Below are positions 23,221 through 34,785 of a stretch of DNA of 50,254 nt, in pieces. The DNA lies in assembly GCA_003427395.1 (NCBI GenBank), contig BFEA01000395.1:1451048-1501301 (forward strand), written 5' to 3'. The position numbers and the translations under genes are program-made. The stretch is from Chara braunii. Its lineage: Eukaryota > Streptophyta > Charophyceae > Charales > Characeae. The stretch's first letter is position 1. The number at the start of each line of letters is the position of its first letter. The notes below the pieces were generated by a model. The model did no database searches and had not been told where the DNA came from. It saw nothing but the letters and a program-made list of their open reading frames with translations.

Positions 23221-23701
23221 AGGCACGTTGGATACAGGCAAGGAAGATTCCAATTGAGACTCAACCAGCAAACACAACCATACCCATTGTGCATACATCT
23301 GCTCACATAGTTTATTTTGTTTTGATAGTTTATTTTTATTTTGATTAGTTGGTTGACTGACTGCTAACACCTCACAAACAACCTAGATTAGGATTGTAAT
23401 GTTCTACCATAGTCAGTTCTTCTCAAAGCTTCTATAAGAGAACTAATCAAAGTAGATTTAGATTATGTGTACGGTCTGTGTAAATGATGTTCATACCGCT
23501 TGAACGGTAGCCTAGGTTACTTGCCGGATATTATTATTTTATTATTTTTTGATACAACCGGTCAGACGCATGCTCCGGTAGGTTACAAAGTGAACGCTAG
23601 CGCAGACAACGCCTGCCTAGCCGATAAGTGGATCAGAAGGTGGTGAAGGTACAACTGACGATCGAAGGCAAACTAGGCGTGATACACTTAGGGTACTTGT
23701 A
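23221..23701 (+). other. Ty3 leader, right part
   Basis: AT-rich non-coding sequence between the LINE-C 5' end and the gag frame. With 16860-17211 it would make the untranslated leader of the Ty3 element. No gene seen. Confidence 0.5.
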
Positions 23702-25433
23702 GTGTTTCAGGTTCTGCTACTAGGTGAAGAAAGAAGGCTAAGGGCCGAAGTAAGGGCTCGTAATCTTGAGACTGCGAGGGAAGCAGCAACAGCCGTAGAG
23801 AGAACGTTAGCAGCAACAGCAGCAGCTAACGCAGTAGCAATGGCTACATCTGCGGCATCGTCTGAGGCAACCTCGTCTGAGGCAACCTCGTCTGGCTTTT
23901 CGTTAGGAATGTCGGACACCAACGGGCAGTCCATCTCTAGTACGACAGGATCTGGAACCAGTCATATGGCAGGCGTGCAGTCCAACTCACCGCCTCCACG
24001 CACCAGGGAGCAGATGGAGCTCCAACAGGTAGAGAGGATCCGCTTAAGGTTAGAGAAGGAACTTGAAAAGGCTACCGAGGGCAAGGCGGTAAACAAAGTT
24101 GTTGTTGAAGGGTTAGATGACGTTGTCGTTGGCGGCAACATACGGATCCTCACGGCAGGTCTCCTGTCCATGCACTCATACATGGACAGCAAACTGGACG
24201 CTATCCAGGACACCCTAGACCAAATCCTGAACGCCATGCACATGCTAGGTTTCCGACAGATAGTTTTGCCATCGCTGCCATTGTCGGCGATGACAAGCTC
24301 ATATCCGCCTCAAGTTGGTATCACACCAAGCGGTACTTCAGCAGCAGCAGCACAGACTGCTTCAATTTCTTCTAGTCCACCAGTTGGAGTTACACCACAA
24401 CTGGCACCTGCCCCACCGGTAGGACAACAACAGCCTTGGTACCCCAAGACCCCATTGAAACCACCTCGAACCTTCACAGGGGATAAGAAGGACGAGGCTT
24501 TCGATAGTTGGTTGAGAACGGTGCCAGTGTGGGTAAGGGCGAAGAGGACGTTGGTAGAGGAGGAAATGATAACTGCTGCATCCTATCTAGAGGGTTCGGC
24601 AACTCGCTGGCTAAATGGATTAGTCGCCTCAAAGGGATTCGGTAGGAACGCGGGTGATTGGGCTAAGACCCATACCGTAGAGAGCTTTATGGATTTGGTG
24701 GAAGCGCTATGGCACAACCCACACCAGCACAGATAGCCACTGATGAGTTGCTCCGGCTTGATGGTAAGAAGTACAAGTCCGTGCGCGAACTCACCTCTAC
24801 CGTAGAGCATTTGATTGTCGTTTCTGGGGTATTCTATGATCCACAGGTCGCATTGACCATGTTCTTGAGATGTTTCCAACAAACATCAAGAACTTATTAG
24901 CCAGCGAGGCTCGACTAGAGTATCACACTTTTGGGACCTTTAACAAAAATGCTCTAGATTTAGAGGCCACGCTAGGAGGTGCTCAATCACTCCCTTTGGA
25001 CGAAAGAAAGAAGAAGAGTCCACAAGAGTGGAAGAAGAAGGGGAGTCAATTGATGATGGTTGAGGCCGATGAGACTCAAACCGAGATCGAGGGCTTCTCA
25101 GACCTTGTGAACGGTACAAAGTTAGACAACAAAGATAGTGTTGAGGGTAGCAACCTCGTTGCTTTGGTGAAGGTTAAGATAGGCTGCCGCGGCAAGGGCG
25201 GTCAACAGAGGAATCAGGGGCAAACCCCGAACCCAAACAAGATAGCGGCTTGGGTTCGAGCAGGTTTGAATCAAGATGTATGGCGGGACCGTTATACGCC
25301 GAGTGCTTGCATTAACTGCGATGAGTATGACCATCAGCAGTTCAAATGCAAGAACGCAAAGGTTTCACAGAAGATATCACCTAAGGGTGGGATTCCTTCT
25401 TCCCAAAGTGGGGCTTCTACGAGTTCTAGCTAG
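23702..25433 (+). pseudogene. gag: Ty3 gag, frameshifted
   Basis: Three frames make one gag. The first (23702-24736) begins with an Ala/Ser-rich stretch and a helical E-R-I-R-L-R-L-E-K-E-L-E segment. It then enters a retrotransposon-gag capsid block with PPRTFTGDKKDEAFDSWL and, later, Y-L-E-G-S-A-T-R-W. Frame changes near 24715 and 24880 lead to the last frame (24870-25433), which ends with a CCHC zinc knuckle of exact C-x2-C-x4-H-x4-C spacing (CINCDEYDHQQFKC, about 25312-25353). Gag packages the element RNA. The start codon is not defined, since 23702 is only where the frame opens. Confidence 0.8.
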
Positions 25434-25457
25434 GGAAACACATAGGGCCAGTAGAAG

Positions 25458-26375
25458 TTGCCTGCGGGGGGGCCACCTCTTCAAAAGACCCACCAAATTC
25501 GCAATACCCATGAGGGTGATGTACCCTCCTCGTTTCAAGAGTTGCCAGAAGCTATTGACTCCTTAGTCACCCCGCAGACGCATCTTGACCCAACAGTACT
25601 CTGCTCGTTGGATGTGTCTAAGGCCTTAGAGGACCTACAAAGTGAGTGGTTGGCAAGGGATCTCGTGAGTCCTGGGTGGAGGTCCTCGAGGGGAGCACTT
25701 CGTAGTGGAAGTTGGTGTAGGTGCTGCAAGTGCGGTGCCCTCGTAGACATCGGCTCCACGCAAAACTTTATAAGTCGCGACTGCGTTGAAAGACTACGCC
25801 TACAGGACCAGGTGCAGTGCCTGAGTAGACCGGTAGCATCTACTCTGGCCAACAAAGGGTGCATGTTGGTGGAGGACTACGTTGAGGACGTGGTCTGCAC
25901 TTTCTCCTATGCAGGAGGGGAACTTAATCACAAGATTTCGTTCCTGGTTAGCGACGACCTACCATTTGACATGTTGTTAGGTATGTACTACCTTGAGGTT
26001 GTTAGGCCCCAGTTTGGCTGCGACAAGAAAGTGCTAAAGCATGAACTACCTAATGGGAGGACCGTTAGACTAGCTAAGTACAAGGGTAGTAGGTTAATTG
26101 ACTCCTACGGGTACTTGTGTATATCAGTCTTCCATAATTATTATAAACAGAACCAAAATGAGGGTATGTACCTGGTCTTTGTCTTTGAGAAAGGGGAGGC
26201 AGTTAAATCACCCCCAAAGATAGAGAGTGTTGTTGCTAAGTACCTTGATCTTTTTGAGGAGCCCACATGTGTCGTAGACAGGGAGGTTGTCCATGCCATA
26301 GAGATCATCCCTGGGAGCAAGATACCCAAAGGGAGAATCTATATGATGGCTCCGACCGAGTTGGACGAGCTTTGA
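25458..26375 (+). pseudogene. Ty3 aspartic protease region
   Basis: It continues in the gag frame after three TAG codons around 25431-25470. The retropepsin active site reads ALVDIGSTQNFIS (about 25737-25776), where D-S/T-G is usual, so the second residue is Ile. A later F-D-M-L-L-G-M-Y-Y-L block matches the second conserved retropepsin strand. The end joins the start of RT (H-A-I-E-I-I-P-G-S and later P-T-E-L-D-E-L). TGA 26373-26375 interrupts the protease-RT junction in frame. Confidence 0.75.
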
Positions 26376-26381
26376 CAACAA

Positions 26382-27560
26382 TTGAAAGAGCTCACAGAAA
26401 AGTGTTGGATACGGCCTAGCATCTCCCCCTTCGACTCATCAGTTCTATTCGTACCGAAGAAGGGGGGATCACTAAGGATGTGCATTGATTATAGGGGGCT
26501 CAATGCCATCACTCTTTCGTGCATTGATGACCTACTGAATAGGGTGCAGAGATGTAAGTACTTCACAAAGATTGACTTAAAATCCGACTACCATCAGATG
26601 GCCATTAGATCGGAAGACCAGCACAAAACCCCATTTCAGACCAGGTACGGTCTGTACGAGTTTGTGGTGATGCCCTTCGGCCTTTGCAATGCGTCGGGTA
26701 CATTCTAGCACGCTATGAATAGGATCTTTCATGACTACTTAGATAAGTTTATCGTTGTGTACCTCGACGACATTCTCATCTTAGTAGAACTGTCGAGGAG
26801 CATGCTCACCACGTAGACAAAGTACTTTCTCTCCTCCGGTAACACAAGTATAAGATACATTTAGAGAAATGTGGGTTTGGTCGCACTAAAATCTTGTACT
26901 TGGGTCATGAGGTATCAACGGAAAAGATTAGGCCAGAAGAGGCGAAGGTGGCCAACATTCGAGACTGGCCACAACCTTAGTCTGTGACCGAGGTCAGATC
27001 ATTCTCGGGGATGTGCTGGATATTATCGCAATTTTGTACAAAACTATAGTACCATTGCCTCTCCCTTGACTGATCTAACGCGCGTTGACACCCCATGGGA
27101 ATGGACAGATTCATGTGAGGCTACTTTCAAAAGACTGAAGCATGCCCTTACACATCAGGAGGTTCTCATGGTCCCCGACCCTCAAAGGCCATTTGTACTG
27201 ACCACTGACGCAAGCCAATACGGCATTGGCGCAATGCTGGCTCAACAGGAAGGGAAGAAGTTGAGGCTGATCGAGTACATGAGCAACAAAATGCCATCTA
27301 TGAAGTTGGCGAAGTCCACCTACGAAAGGGAACTCTACGTCCTCTAAAAGGCACTTATCCACTAGAGGCATTATCTGTTGGGAAGGTTATTTTACTTGAG
27401 AACTGACCTTCAGACACTCAAGTGGATCAAGACACAACTTGTTCTTCTCGATGCACTCAAACGTTGGATTGAAGTCATAGACCAATATGACTTCAAGCTC
27501 AACTATGTGAAAGGAGAGTATAACAAGGTTGCTGATGCGCTGTCACGTAGGGCAGACTAC
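26382..27560 (+). pseudogene. Ty3 reverse transcriptase and RNase H
   Basis: RT opens with W-I-R-P-S-x-S-P-F and [14 protein letters not shown], then [12 protein letters not shown] (motif A) and [16 protein letters not shown] at 26706-26708 follows, then the catalytic VVYLDDILI (about 26751-26777). A frameshift lies just after it, and another near 27000-27020. The RNase H part has FVLTTDASQYGIGAMLAQ, Y-E-R-E-L, and K-V-A-D-A-L-S-R at its end (27345-27365 carry two stops). The order PR-RT-RH-IN is that of the Ty3 class. Confidence 0.85.
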
Positions 27561-27749
27561 CTGGGTGCGCTGATTTCCGGGTTTGGCTTATCTGATAATG
27601 TAACTCGATCCTTGGAAGAAGCCTACAAGGAAGACTCTGTATCATTCGGAAACTCGAGGCCCAGAACAAGGCCACAACCAATGAGTTTGTGATGGTGGAT
27701 GGGTTGCTCTTCCTTGAGAAGGCAGGGTTCAAAAGATTAGTTGTCCCAT

Positions 27750-28572
27750 CTAGAGAGATTTTGCATAGTTTATTTTTAGGTGAATGCCATGACGCAACAT
27801 GACATTTTGGCTACAAGAAGATTAGTGTTAACATGGTACAGTGATTCTGGTGGCCTAACATGCTTGATGATGCGAAGGCCTATGTTCAGACTTGTCGAGT
27901 CTGTCAGCGGGACAAACCGCAGACTCGAACTCCGCTTGGGTTATTAAAACCTCTACCCATTCCTGCTGGTTCGGGACAGTGTTTCCATGGACTTCATGGA
28001 CACCCTCGTGACCAGCAAGAGTGGCAAGAGGCATGTCTTCATCATAGTTGATAGGTTCACTAAGTGCGCTAGACTACTTGTCATGCCAGAGACTGCCAGG
28101 ACTGAGCACGTCATCAAGTTATTCATGGATAATTGGGTGCATGACTTTGGATTACCAAAGGCAATTGTTAGCGACAGAGATGTCAGATTCACCAGCGAGA
28201 TGTGGAAAAAGGTCGCTGAACAGATGGGCAACCAGCTCCAAATGACTTTTGGGAATCATCCCGAAGCCAACGGGCAGGCCGAATAAATGAACTGTGTGGT
28301 GCAGCATCTGCGGAAGCACTATATTAAGCCCAACCAGGATGACTGGGATGATAAATTACCTCTCATTTTCAGTCTGTACAACAATGTTGTACATAGCACC
28401 ACCGACGTCAGTCCTAATCAGCTGCATTTGGGGTGGAAGCCTAAATCTTCTCTAGACTTCCTCCTACCTGAAAAACGAAACTGCTACAATGCCTGGAACC
28501 ATAGAGTTTGGTGTCCAGTATGAAAAGTTGTTGCAGCAGACTGTCGAACACATCAAGAAATCTTAGGAAGCA
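27750..28572 (+). pseudogene. Ty3 integrase zinc and catalytic core
   Basis: The HHCC zinc domain is visible across a stop: E-C-H-D-A-T-*-H-F-G-Y-K-K near 27781-27820 and CRVCQRDKP near 27895. The DDE core follows: first Asp in S-M-D-F-M-D (about 27985), second in V-S-D-R-D-V-R-F (about 28170), and Glu in H-P-E-A-N-G-Q-A-E (about 28260-28283). TAA 28284-28286 follows directly. The core continues with W-D-D-K-L-P-L-I-F-S-L-Y-N-N. All three catalytic residues are present; the stops and frame changes are what inactivate it. Confidence 0.85.
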
Positions 28573-29097
28573 ATGATTGCTTCTAAGAACAAGCATCGCC
28601 GACAATCCACATTTCAGGTAGGGGAACGTGTCTCGGTCAAGCCTAGTGAGTTGGGACAGGAGTTCGACATCTCTAGAAACCTAATGCCTCAATATTTCGG
28701 TCTCTGGGAAGTCTTAGACATTGTGGGCAGTGATTTGGATGGTCCCTCGTACCTGATCCGAATCCCTGGTCACCTACACACTTACCCTGTGTTTCACGCC
28801 TCGAAGATTGCACCTTTCCCTGAGACACAACAATTCCCATCAAGGAGATCAATGCTGCCCCCAACCATGGACTGTCACGTGGACGTCGACGATATTTTGG
28901 AACACAGAAACGTGCCTGTTCCCAAGCCAGTTGGCCGAGGAAGACCGCCTAAACCTATGAGAGAGTATAGAGTACAGATCAGATACCACACGGATCCTAA
29001 GGAAGATCGATGGTTCACAAGAGAGGAACTTGTCAAGACAACTCCTCAGATCGTGGCAAAGTATGAAAGAAAATTGAAGGGGAAGGCACCAGCATGA
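28573..29097 (+). pseudogene. Ty3 integrase C-terminus with GPY/F and chromodomain-like end
   Basis: This open frame of 174 codons begins in the integrase C-terminus: F-Q-V-G-E-R-V-S-V-K, then a GPY/F-type block P-Q-Y-F-G-L-W-E-V-L-D-I-V, then L-H-T-Y-P-V-F-H-A-S-K. The last ~70 residues (V-D-V-D-D-I-L-E-H-R, R-E-Y-R-V-Q-I-R-Y, D-R-W-F-T-R-E-E-L) follow the plan of a chromodomain, which targets integration to marked chromatin in chromoviruses. The aromatic cage residues are not all evident, so chromodomain-like is the safer term. Confidence 0.75.
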
Positions 29098-29122
29098 AGC
29101 ATCTTAGCGGACTTTCGAAGCT

Positions 29123-29135
29123 AAGGGGGATGGAA
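29123..29135 (+). other. Polypurine tract
   Basis: AAGGGGGATGGAA lies immediately before the 3' LTR, the standard place for plus-strand priming, and supports the LTR start at 29136. Confidence 0.7.
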
Positions 29136-30224
29136 TGCGAGGAATGAGCCTTCACATGGCCCTTATCAGACATGCACATGTTCTGGGCAGAGGCCCTCAA
29201 CAAGCCCAGTGCCCGCCCTAAGAGAAGGCGAGCCTAAATATTCACTAGAGGCGAAGATTTGACGTTTTTCCATATGTGGGTACTCAGGCTGTTGCAGCAC
29301 GCCAGTTCGTTGAATTGAGGTGTCAGCCTTTCTAAGCTGCGTCATACAGTTAGGCCCAGGCCTTGGTAGTTGCGCCTGGGCACATACACAATGCAGGGCA
29401 GATACATCACAAAATGGCTACGGGCCTCTGCAAAAGCAGCATTGTCGACGTACATACCCCGGGTCTTGTGCAAATGCAGCAAACGGCCAAAGTCTTGAAA
29501 TTCTGGCCGTGCACTACTGTAAAGGGCCCAGGCCCTTAACTGCAGCATCGGGCCGGGACGCAGCCACTGGGGCCCGACCGAAAGCTACTGGAAGCTTCCC
29601 AGCCAGGCCACACGCAGCCACTTCCATATAAGGAAGGAGGCAGCCAGAGTCTGGCATTCTGGCCCACGCAGGCAATGCGGTCACGCTGCTGCGCTGCTGC
29701 GTTAGAGGCTGCGTGCTGCATTGAGGCCAGGGCGCATACGGGCATTTGAGAGGTGAGAGGGGCGCTGCTGGGCAGCGGAGCGCAAGCAGCCATAGCCAGG
29801 CTGCAGGGCGCTAATGGGTAAAGAGGGCAATCGGTGGTCTTCAGGAAGGAGGCGAGTGTGGGTGGTCAGGGACTGATGAGGGGAGACGAGATACGTACCT
29901 GGTGCATGAGAGAGGTCGACTATGGTGTTGACGTCATGTACATCGGTCTTCAAAGTCGAAGTGAGCCTGTTGCGTGAATGTTGATGTAGGTTGGATAGAC
30001 AAGTAGTGCAGGTTGGGCCTGAGCACCAGATAGAGAGGAGCGAAATTGGATACTGTGTTGGTGTGGCCTGAGGGCTTGAACATTGGCTCATGACTTCAAT
30101 GTATTGCTCTTATTTGGGTGGAATCTCGGTGCAATTGTGCTCTCTGCTTGTGTACGACTACTTGGACATTGTGTGATTTCGCAACTTGGTTTTCTGTACA
30201 TCGTTCCCACTCATATTCCTTGCA
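29136..30224 (+). repeat. 3' LTR
   Basis: It begins TGCGAGGAATGAGCC, like the 5' LTR, and ends TATTCCTTGCA. It is about 1089 bp against 872 bp for the 5' LTR; the size difference comes from internal indels. The segment near 29540-29640 also matches the antisense LTR fragment at about 14760-14850, so the longer form is probably ancestral. Confidence 0.85.
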
Positions 30225-30399
30225 CTGCTGCCTGATAGGGACTCGCATACTCACCATGAGGTGAGTGCACCCAAAAAATTGTTCCCATGTAATTGTACCT
30301 ACATACACGCAAAAAACCGGTCGAGGCACCAGTCGGTTTAAAAACCCCAAATCTTGCGGAGGATACGAACATGGGGAGGTGTGAATTGTACTTTCTAAG

Positions 30400-31005
30400 C
30401 TAGCCCCAGATGGGGCCAAGAACCCGGCGGTGGGGGTATACCTGTTGGATCCAAGATCCCGAGGTACCACCCACTATCTTGGCGAACCTAGCCAAGGAAC
30501 TGAAGAAGACCTCTGGGGGGTAGTCCCGGAGGTGAGCCTCCATCACGAGGCAGATGATCGAGGCTTGTGCCACATCTTCATCCGTACACGACTTCCAGAG
30601 TCGCAACATTGAGACCGTTAAAGTCATCCTTTTAACTTTCTTTGCAAAGTACGAGCGATAATCCTGCATTGAATGAAAATGCAGGACCCCATTTGTCATG
30701 ATTGTTGCCTGATTCTTGGTCCTTGGAAAAATATGCAAGACAGGCAGTCGTGGTTCAAGGACCACCCTGCTCCCCAGAGAGTCCCATGCATTACTGTCGT
30801 CATCCTTCCTTACCAGTTTTAGGGAATCTGGATAGCATTTTGTGAACAATTCTGCAACCTCCACAGCCCTAAGATACGAGCTATCATCACGACCATCAAA
30901 TGCCAGGAAGATAGAAGCATCATCTACCATCCTCACTCCGGTTACTAACTGCCGGTCCTCACCAAGTGCTCTCAGAAACATGTACTCAACCTTCGCACAG
31001 AGCAC
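30400..31005 (-). CDS. Unidentified 201-codon ORF
   Basis: I do not recognise this protein. The frame is long, has balanced composition, and reads like a folded protein. It has an M-V-D-D-A-S-I-F-L-A-F-D-G stretch, charged helices, W-D-S-L-G-S-R-V-V-L-E-P-R-L-P, M-T-N-G-V-L-H-F-H-S-M, then K-R-M-T-L-T-V and L-R-L-W-K-S. No ATG opens it: the frame begins at a GTG after an in-frame TGA, and the first Met residue downstream is near residue 9. CAG|GTATAC at 30436-30442 could be a splice donor, so this may be an exon of a host gene whose downstream part was displaced by the Ty3 insertion ending at 30224. A poly-A-like run at 31023-31039 precedes the frame. It could instead be a fragment of an unknown transposon. 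Confidence 0.4.
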   Translation of the reverse strand: MLCAKVEYMFLRALGEDRQLVTGVRMVDDASIFLAFDGRDDSSYLRAVEVAELFTKCYPDSLKLVRKDDDSNAWDSLGSRVVLEPRLPVLHIFPRTKNQATIMTNGVLHFHSMQDYRSYFAKKVKRMTLTVSMLRLWKSCTDEDVAQASIICLVMEAHLRDYPPEVFFSSLARFAKIVGGTSGSWIQQVYPHRRVLGPIWG

Positions 31006-34000
31006 GTTTCATTTGATCCAATCAAAAAAAAAAAAAAAAAGGGCATTTATCTAGCATTCATTTGGGAGGGTGAGAAACACAGAGGAATCATGCATCAAAA
31101 CGCATCAACGTCCCTGTCATCAAAACGGCGGTTCAGCCAACGCATGTAGGGAAACGCTTATCTTACGACTTGTTTTTGTGCTCCAGTAGTTTGCCTGGTG
31201 AAATGTGAGCATAAAAACTGAGTAGGGGCAAAAGATCACGCACACATCAATCATCATCGTAAACATGCGGCTTTTGTCACACGCAGAGGGGCGGAGGAAG
31301 AAAAAGGCAAAACCACTCGAGCTCGCTGGCCTCTTAAATTCAACGATGCTCGTTCCCACGAGATCCGATTGAGCTTAAAGAGACAAGCGGGGTGAGATCT
31401 CGAAAGTTGATAGAGGCAGGGAAGTCGTCAGGTGCTTCAGTCATCCATGAAGAGAAACACAGGGAGAAAGAGAGAGGGAGAGAGAGAAGCAAATAACAAA
31501 AAGTGTTGACGTCGAACTTGACGGAGCTGTAGCTTAACCGGAAAAGGGGTCTAAGGAGAGAGAATGAGTTACAAGCACACAAGTAGATCTGAGAAAAACC
31601 GGCGGTCCGCCGTGAACTTCGCTTCCAGAATAGGAGAAGGACAAAAAACAAGGCGTGCAAGCCTTGTGCTCTCTTATCATGGACCCAGGAGAGTGGGTGC
31701 GCGTTGGGTTGGAAACCATGAAGTGATTAGCGTGCTTGCGACAACTTAGCGGAGGGCGCGTCGCGGGACTTCCATTGAGGCGAGGCAGGAGGGGTGTATG
31801 GTTGGCAGGGGGTGGTGGATGCCATAAGGCGCGAGGCAGATCGGTGTGATAGTGCATGTCACGTTGTTAGGAAACCTGGGGAGGGGTGCCTACCGTTTGC
31901 CGAAGCCAAGGGCTACGGTATCTGTCACCCGCCGTGCCCGCTTCCGAGGTCCTCGGCAACCGGTAGGGGTTGACTCTTTTGTATCCTGTCACGCACTCCC
32001 CCTTTTTTTTTTCTTTTCTTTCTTTGCGGTAAAGTCAACAGCAGGTCATGGAGAAAGGCTATCAAGTTTTGCGGTTAACGGGCGATCCTTCATTATCATG
32101 AAGGTGGGCGAGCCCGTATGAGGGGCAGAGTTCGCAGTCAACTCACTCCCCGACAGATGCTTATAGTGGGGACTTTTTCTTTCAACAGGAGTTTTGCCAA
32201 ATTCACGCAACTAGGACCTTTGTAGTCAGGCGGAAATTCCGCTAATTTAGACAATCCGTTGATCCGCCAGACTCCCGCTGCAATGCTTCCTTCAACTACT
32301 GGAGTTCAATCGAGTTATGAGCAACAGCATGTACAAACAGTCAAGCGTTAGTGCGACAGGTTCACAATCGAGTAAGTTCAAACGATCAGCGGGCGACTAA
32401 AGAATTCTCCCCTGCAACAAGTCCAAACAGTCGTTCGTCAGTTTAAACCCCCCGCCCACGAACTCTCGCTGTCCGTTCTCTCTCAGTTCACAAGCTCCTC
32501 CCATACCCCCTTCTTTGTTTTGGTTTTCACAAGCAGACGAGATTGGCAATAGAGGCTTACTTCAAGAAAGAACATACGCTGCTCAAGATCAAAACTGAAA
32601 TGTTCCCACCCCTTCATGTAAACATGTCCATAGCTGATACACACTGGCCCTCCACTTCCGTTGGCTCCCCGTCGTTATGCTGAAAAGAGGGCGCGGTCTG
32701 TTGTAGTTCAATTACCCAGGCGCCCCCTTTCTCTCTTTAACCTTCGAATCACGCCGTCACCCTCTCAAGTCCCCTTTCACTCTACCCTTCCTCCAGCAGC
32801 CGATTGTGCCCCAGCGTCCCGCACGAAAAGATCGTTAGCCAGCGGGGCCGGTGCTCTCTGCTCGCCCAACTAGGAGCGAACACCAGCTCTCGCCGAGTTG
32901 GATGTTTTCACGTTAAATGGGCAATCGCCCGTAAGCAGTCCGTAGACAAAAGGGAGATGATATCTACGTCTCTCTCCTTTGGCTCTTTTTGGCTGAAGGA
33001 GCTTTCGATGCAACGGCGGCCCTCCAATGGCTCGACTCACTATAAACCAGCGTGTCAGTCAACAGATTGAGTCTCCAGTATTCTGCGAGATATGCTTCCT
33101 GTCGAGTTCGCAGTCACACTACGAGGCATCCTTCAGATTGTGTTCATAGTAACTCAGTGAGTTATCCTTTAGTCAGAGTTCACAGTTCCTATCTTTGGTA
33201 AGCTGTCTGCTTACCTCACATGTTTGATCTGACAAGTTCCAACATGACACCCTCAAGGCTCGAAGACGCAAACAGGAGCATTTTGCACAATGCCTAGAAG
33301 GCTGATGTGGCCCGAAAGCCGCGTTCCCATCAGCGAGGCGCTTTAGAAGGCTCGCGCCTGTTACCCGTGCACTGCCAGATTGTTAGACCAAGAAGCGCGA
33401 TCAGTTCCCTCGCAAATGTACAGCTCAACTGTCCGTTCGGCGGAATTCTCTGTGTGAACTTCCCCTGTCTTGCAGTAGCGCCTTCAGGTTACATAGTTGT
33501 AGGGACGTTCCACCCGGTTGTATCTCGCCCTTCTAGCAGAGCCAGATTCATGCTTTTTGCGAACGAGAAATCTGTAGCCACCACGTCACTTGCTTCCCAC
33601 TCACGCACTCCTTCTCACGCGCCTTCCCTCTTCCGCACGTTATCTCCCCTCCTCTCTCATGCGCTCGGGCGCAACCTCTCTCTTTTCCACACGCACACTC
33701 TCGCATACACGCTCGCACTCACAAAGAATCTCTAGAATCATGAACGTGGCCCCGCCCGTAGACCTGATTCGTGGGGTCCTGTTTGCTCGTGAGGGCGCTA
33801 TGGGGATTTTAAAGACTCACCCGAGGAGCAGCTCCGTCACTAACCGCCCCTCACTTTCATTCTCCCTCTCCCTCTCTCTGTCAAATCATATCTCCTGCAG
33901 ACGCCTTTAGCCTCCTTCTCGGCGCTCCCCGTCCTTCGACGAAGGTCGGGCTGCAGACTGTGCTCGCGTCGCGCCCCCAATCACGCAGCCCGTGCGTAGA

Positions 34001-34785
34001 CTCACCTAACACACTGTCTGATCACTCGTCGTCCTGCTGCTGAATCTTCGCGCGCTTGGTGATCTTTCTCCCGCTCAGTTCACTCCTCCAACTACCCGGT
34101 GTGCACAGTCCTTGACTAGGCTCTCTCCTTCGTCTGCCCCACATCTCGACTAACTCTCTCTCTCGACCATCCTCAGTGGTGCTACTAGCTCTCCGCCCGT
34201 CCTGACTGTAACCGCCTCCGCCCCTGGGATCCACTGTCTCGCACATCTCCAATACCGTGGGCTGGGTACACCCTGCTCGCTTCGAGCCGTGGTCGTAACC
34301 GCCTCGCGCCGTCTCTCACCGGCTCACTCCTGCTCGAGTCAACCAGACGCTGGGTACACCTGGCATGCCCCCCCTACAATGCTTGGTCCTTCCCCTATGT
34401 TCTCCTCCGTCCAGCTCTCGGCCTTGTTATTCACGCAGGGCGCTCAGAGAGGCCCACAATGCTTCGAACATTCTGAATGCACTGGGACCAACGCCATCAC
34501 CAAATACATTTTGGATGTTATGTAGATGAGGCCCATTTGTTTAGGACCTATGCTCTGAGATACATCACCAGATTGTCTAGTCACTGTGAATGGATGTTGT
34601 GGGGCCTCGGTCCACTACTCAACGTTCAACAGGTATCGAGCCTGGCACATGGAACAGATACATTCGGATTGTGATCATTGTTCGAAAATAGCTCGGGGCT
34701 GGGCCCCGATCAATTGCAGCACCAGGCACCCCCAACTGCGCCCGCCTGATGCCCACTCCCAGTTCAGTAGACTGGCGTAGTGTTC
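31006..34785. other. Long stretch without a convincing gene
   Basis: I examined both strands and saw no recognisable domain. Open frames are short, Ser/Pro/Arg-rich and compositionally biased. There is a GA-rich patch at 31439-31495, CT-rich sequence around 33590-33720 and 33850-33900, and GCTGGGTACACC repeated at about 34260 and 34350. It may be host intergenic or regulatory DNA, or decayed repeats. Confidence 0.4.

Larger units (their letters stand above)
15988..30224 (+). mobile_element. Ty3/gypsy chromovirus-like LTR retrotransposon, nested
   Basis: A complete but dead element. It comprises the 5' LTR (15988-16859), a primer-binding site, a leader, then gag, protease, RT, RNase H, integrase and a chromodomain-like tail (23702-29097), a polypurine tract and the 3' LTR (29136-30224). 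Its leader is split by the minus-strand LINE-C (17212 to about 23220), which inflates it to 14.2 kb; without that insertion it would be about 8.2 kb. LTRs begin TG and end CA. The flanking five bases differ (CCATA and CTGCT), so no target-site duplication is evident. The antisense LTR fragment at 14203-14860 is a second family member. Confidence 0.85.

Noticed and set aside
33307-33735. 142-codon plus frame
   Set aside because: Low-complexity Ser/Leu/Arg composition in CT-rich DNA with no similarity I recognise.
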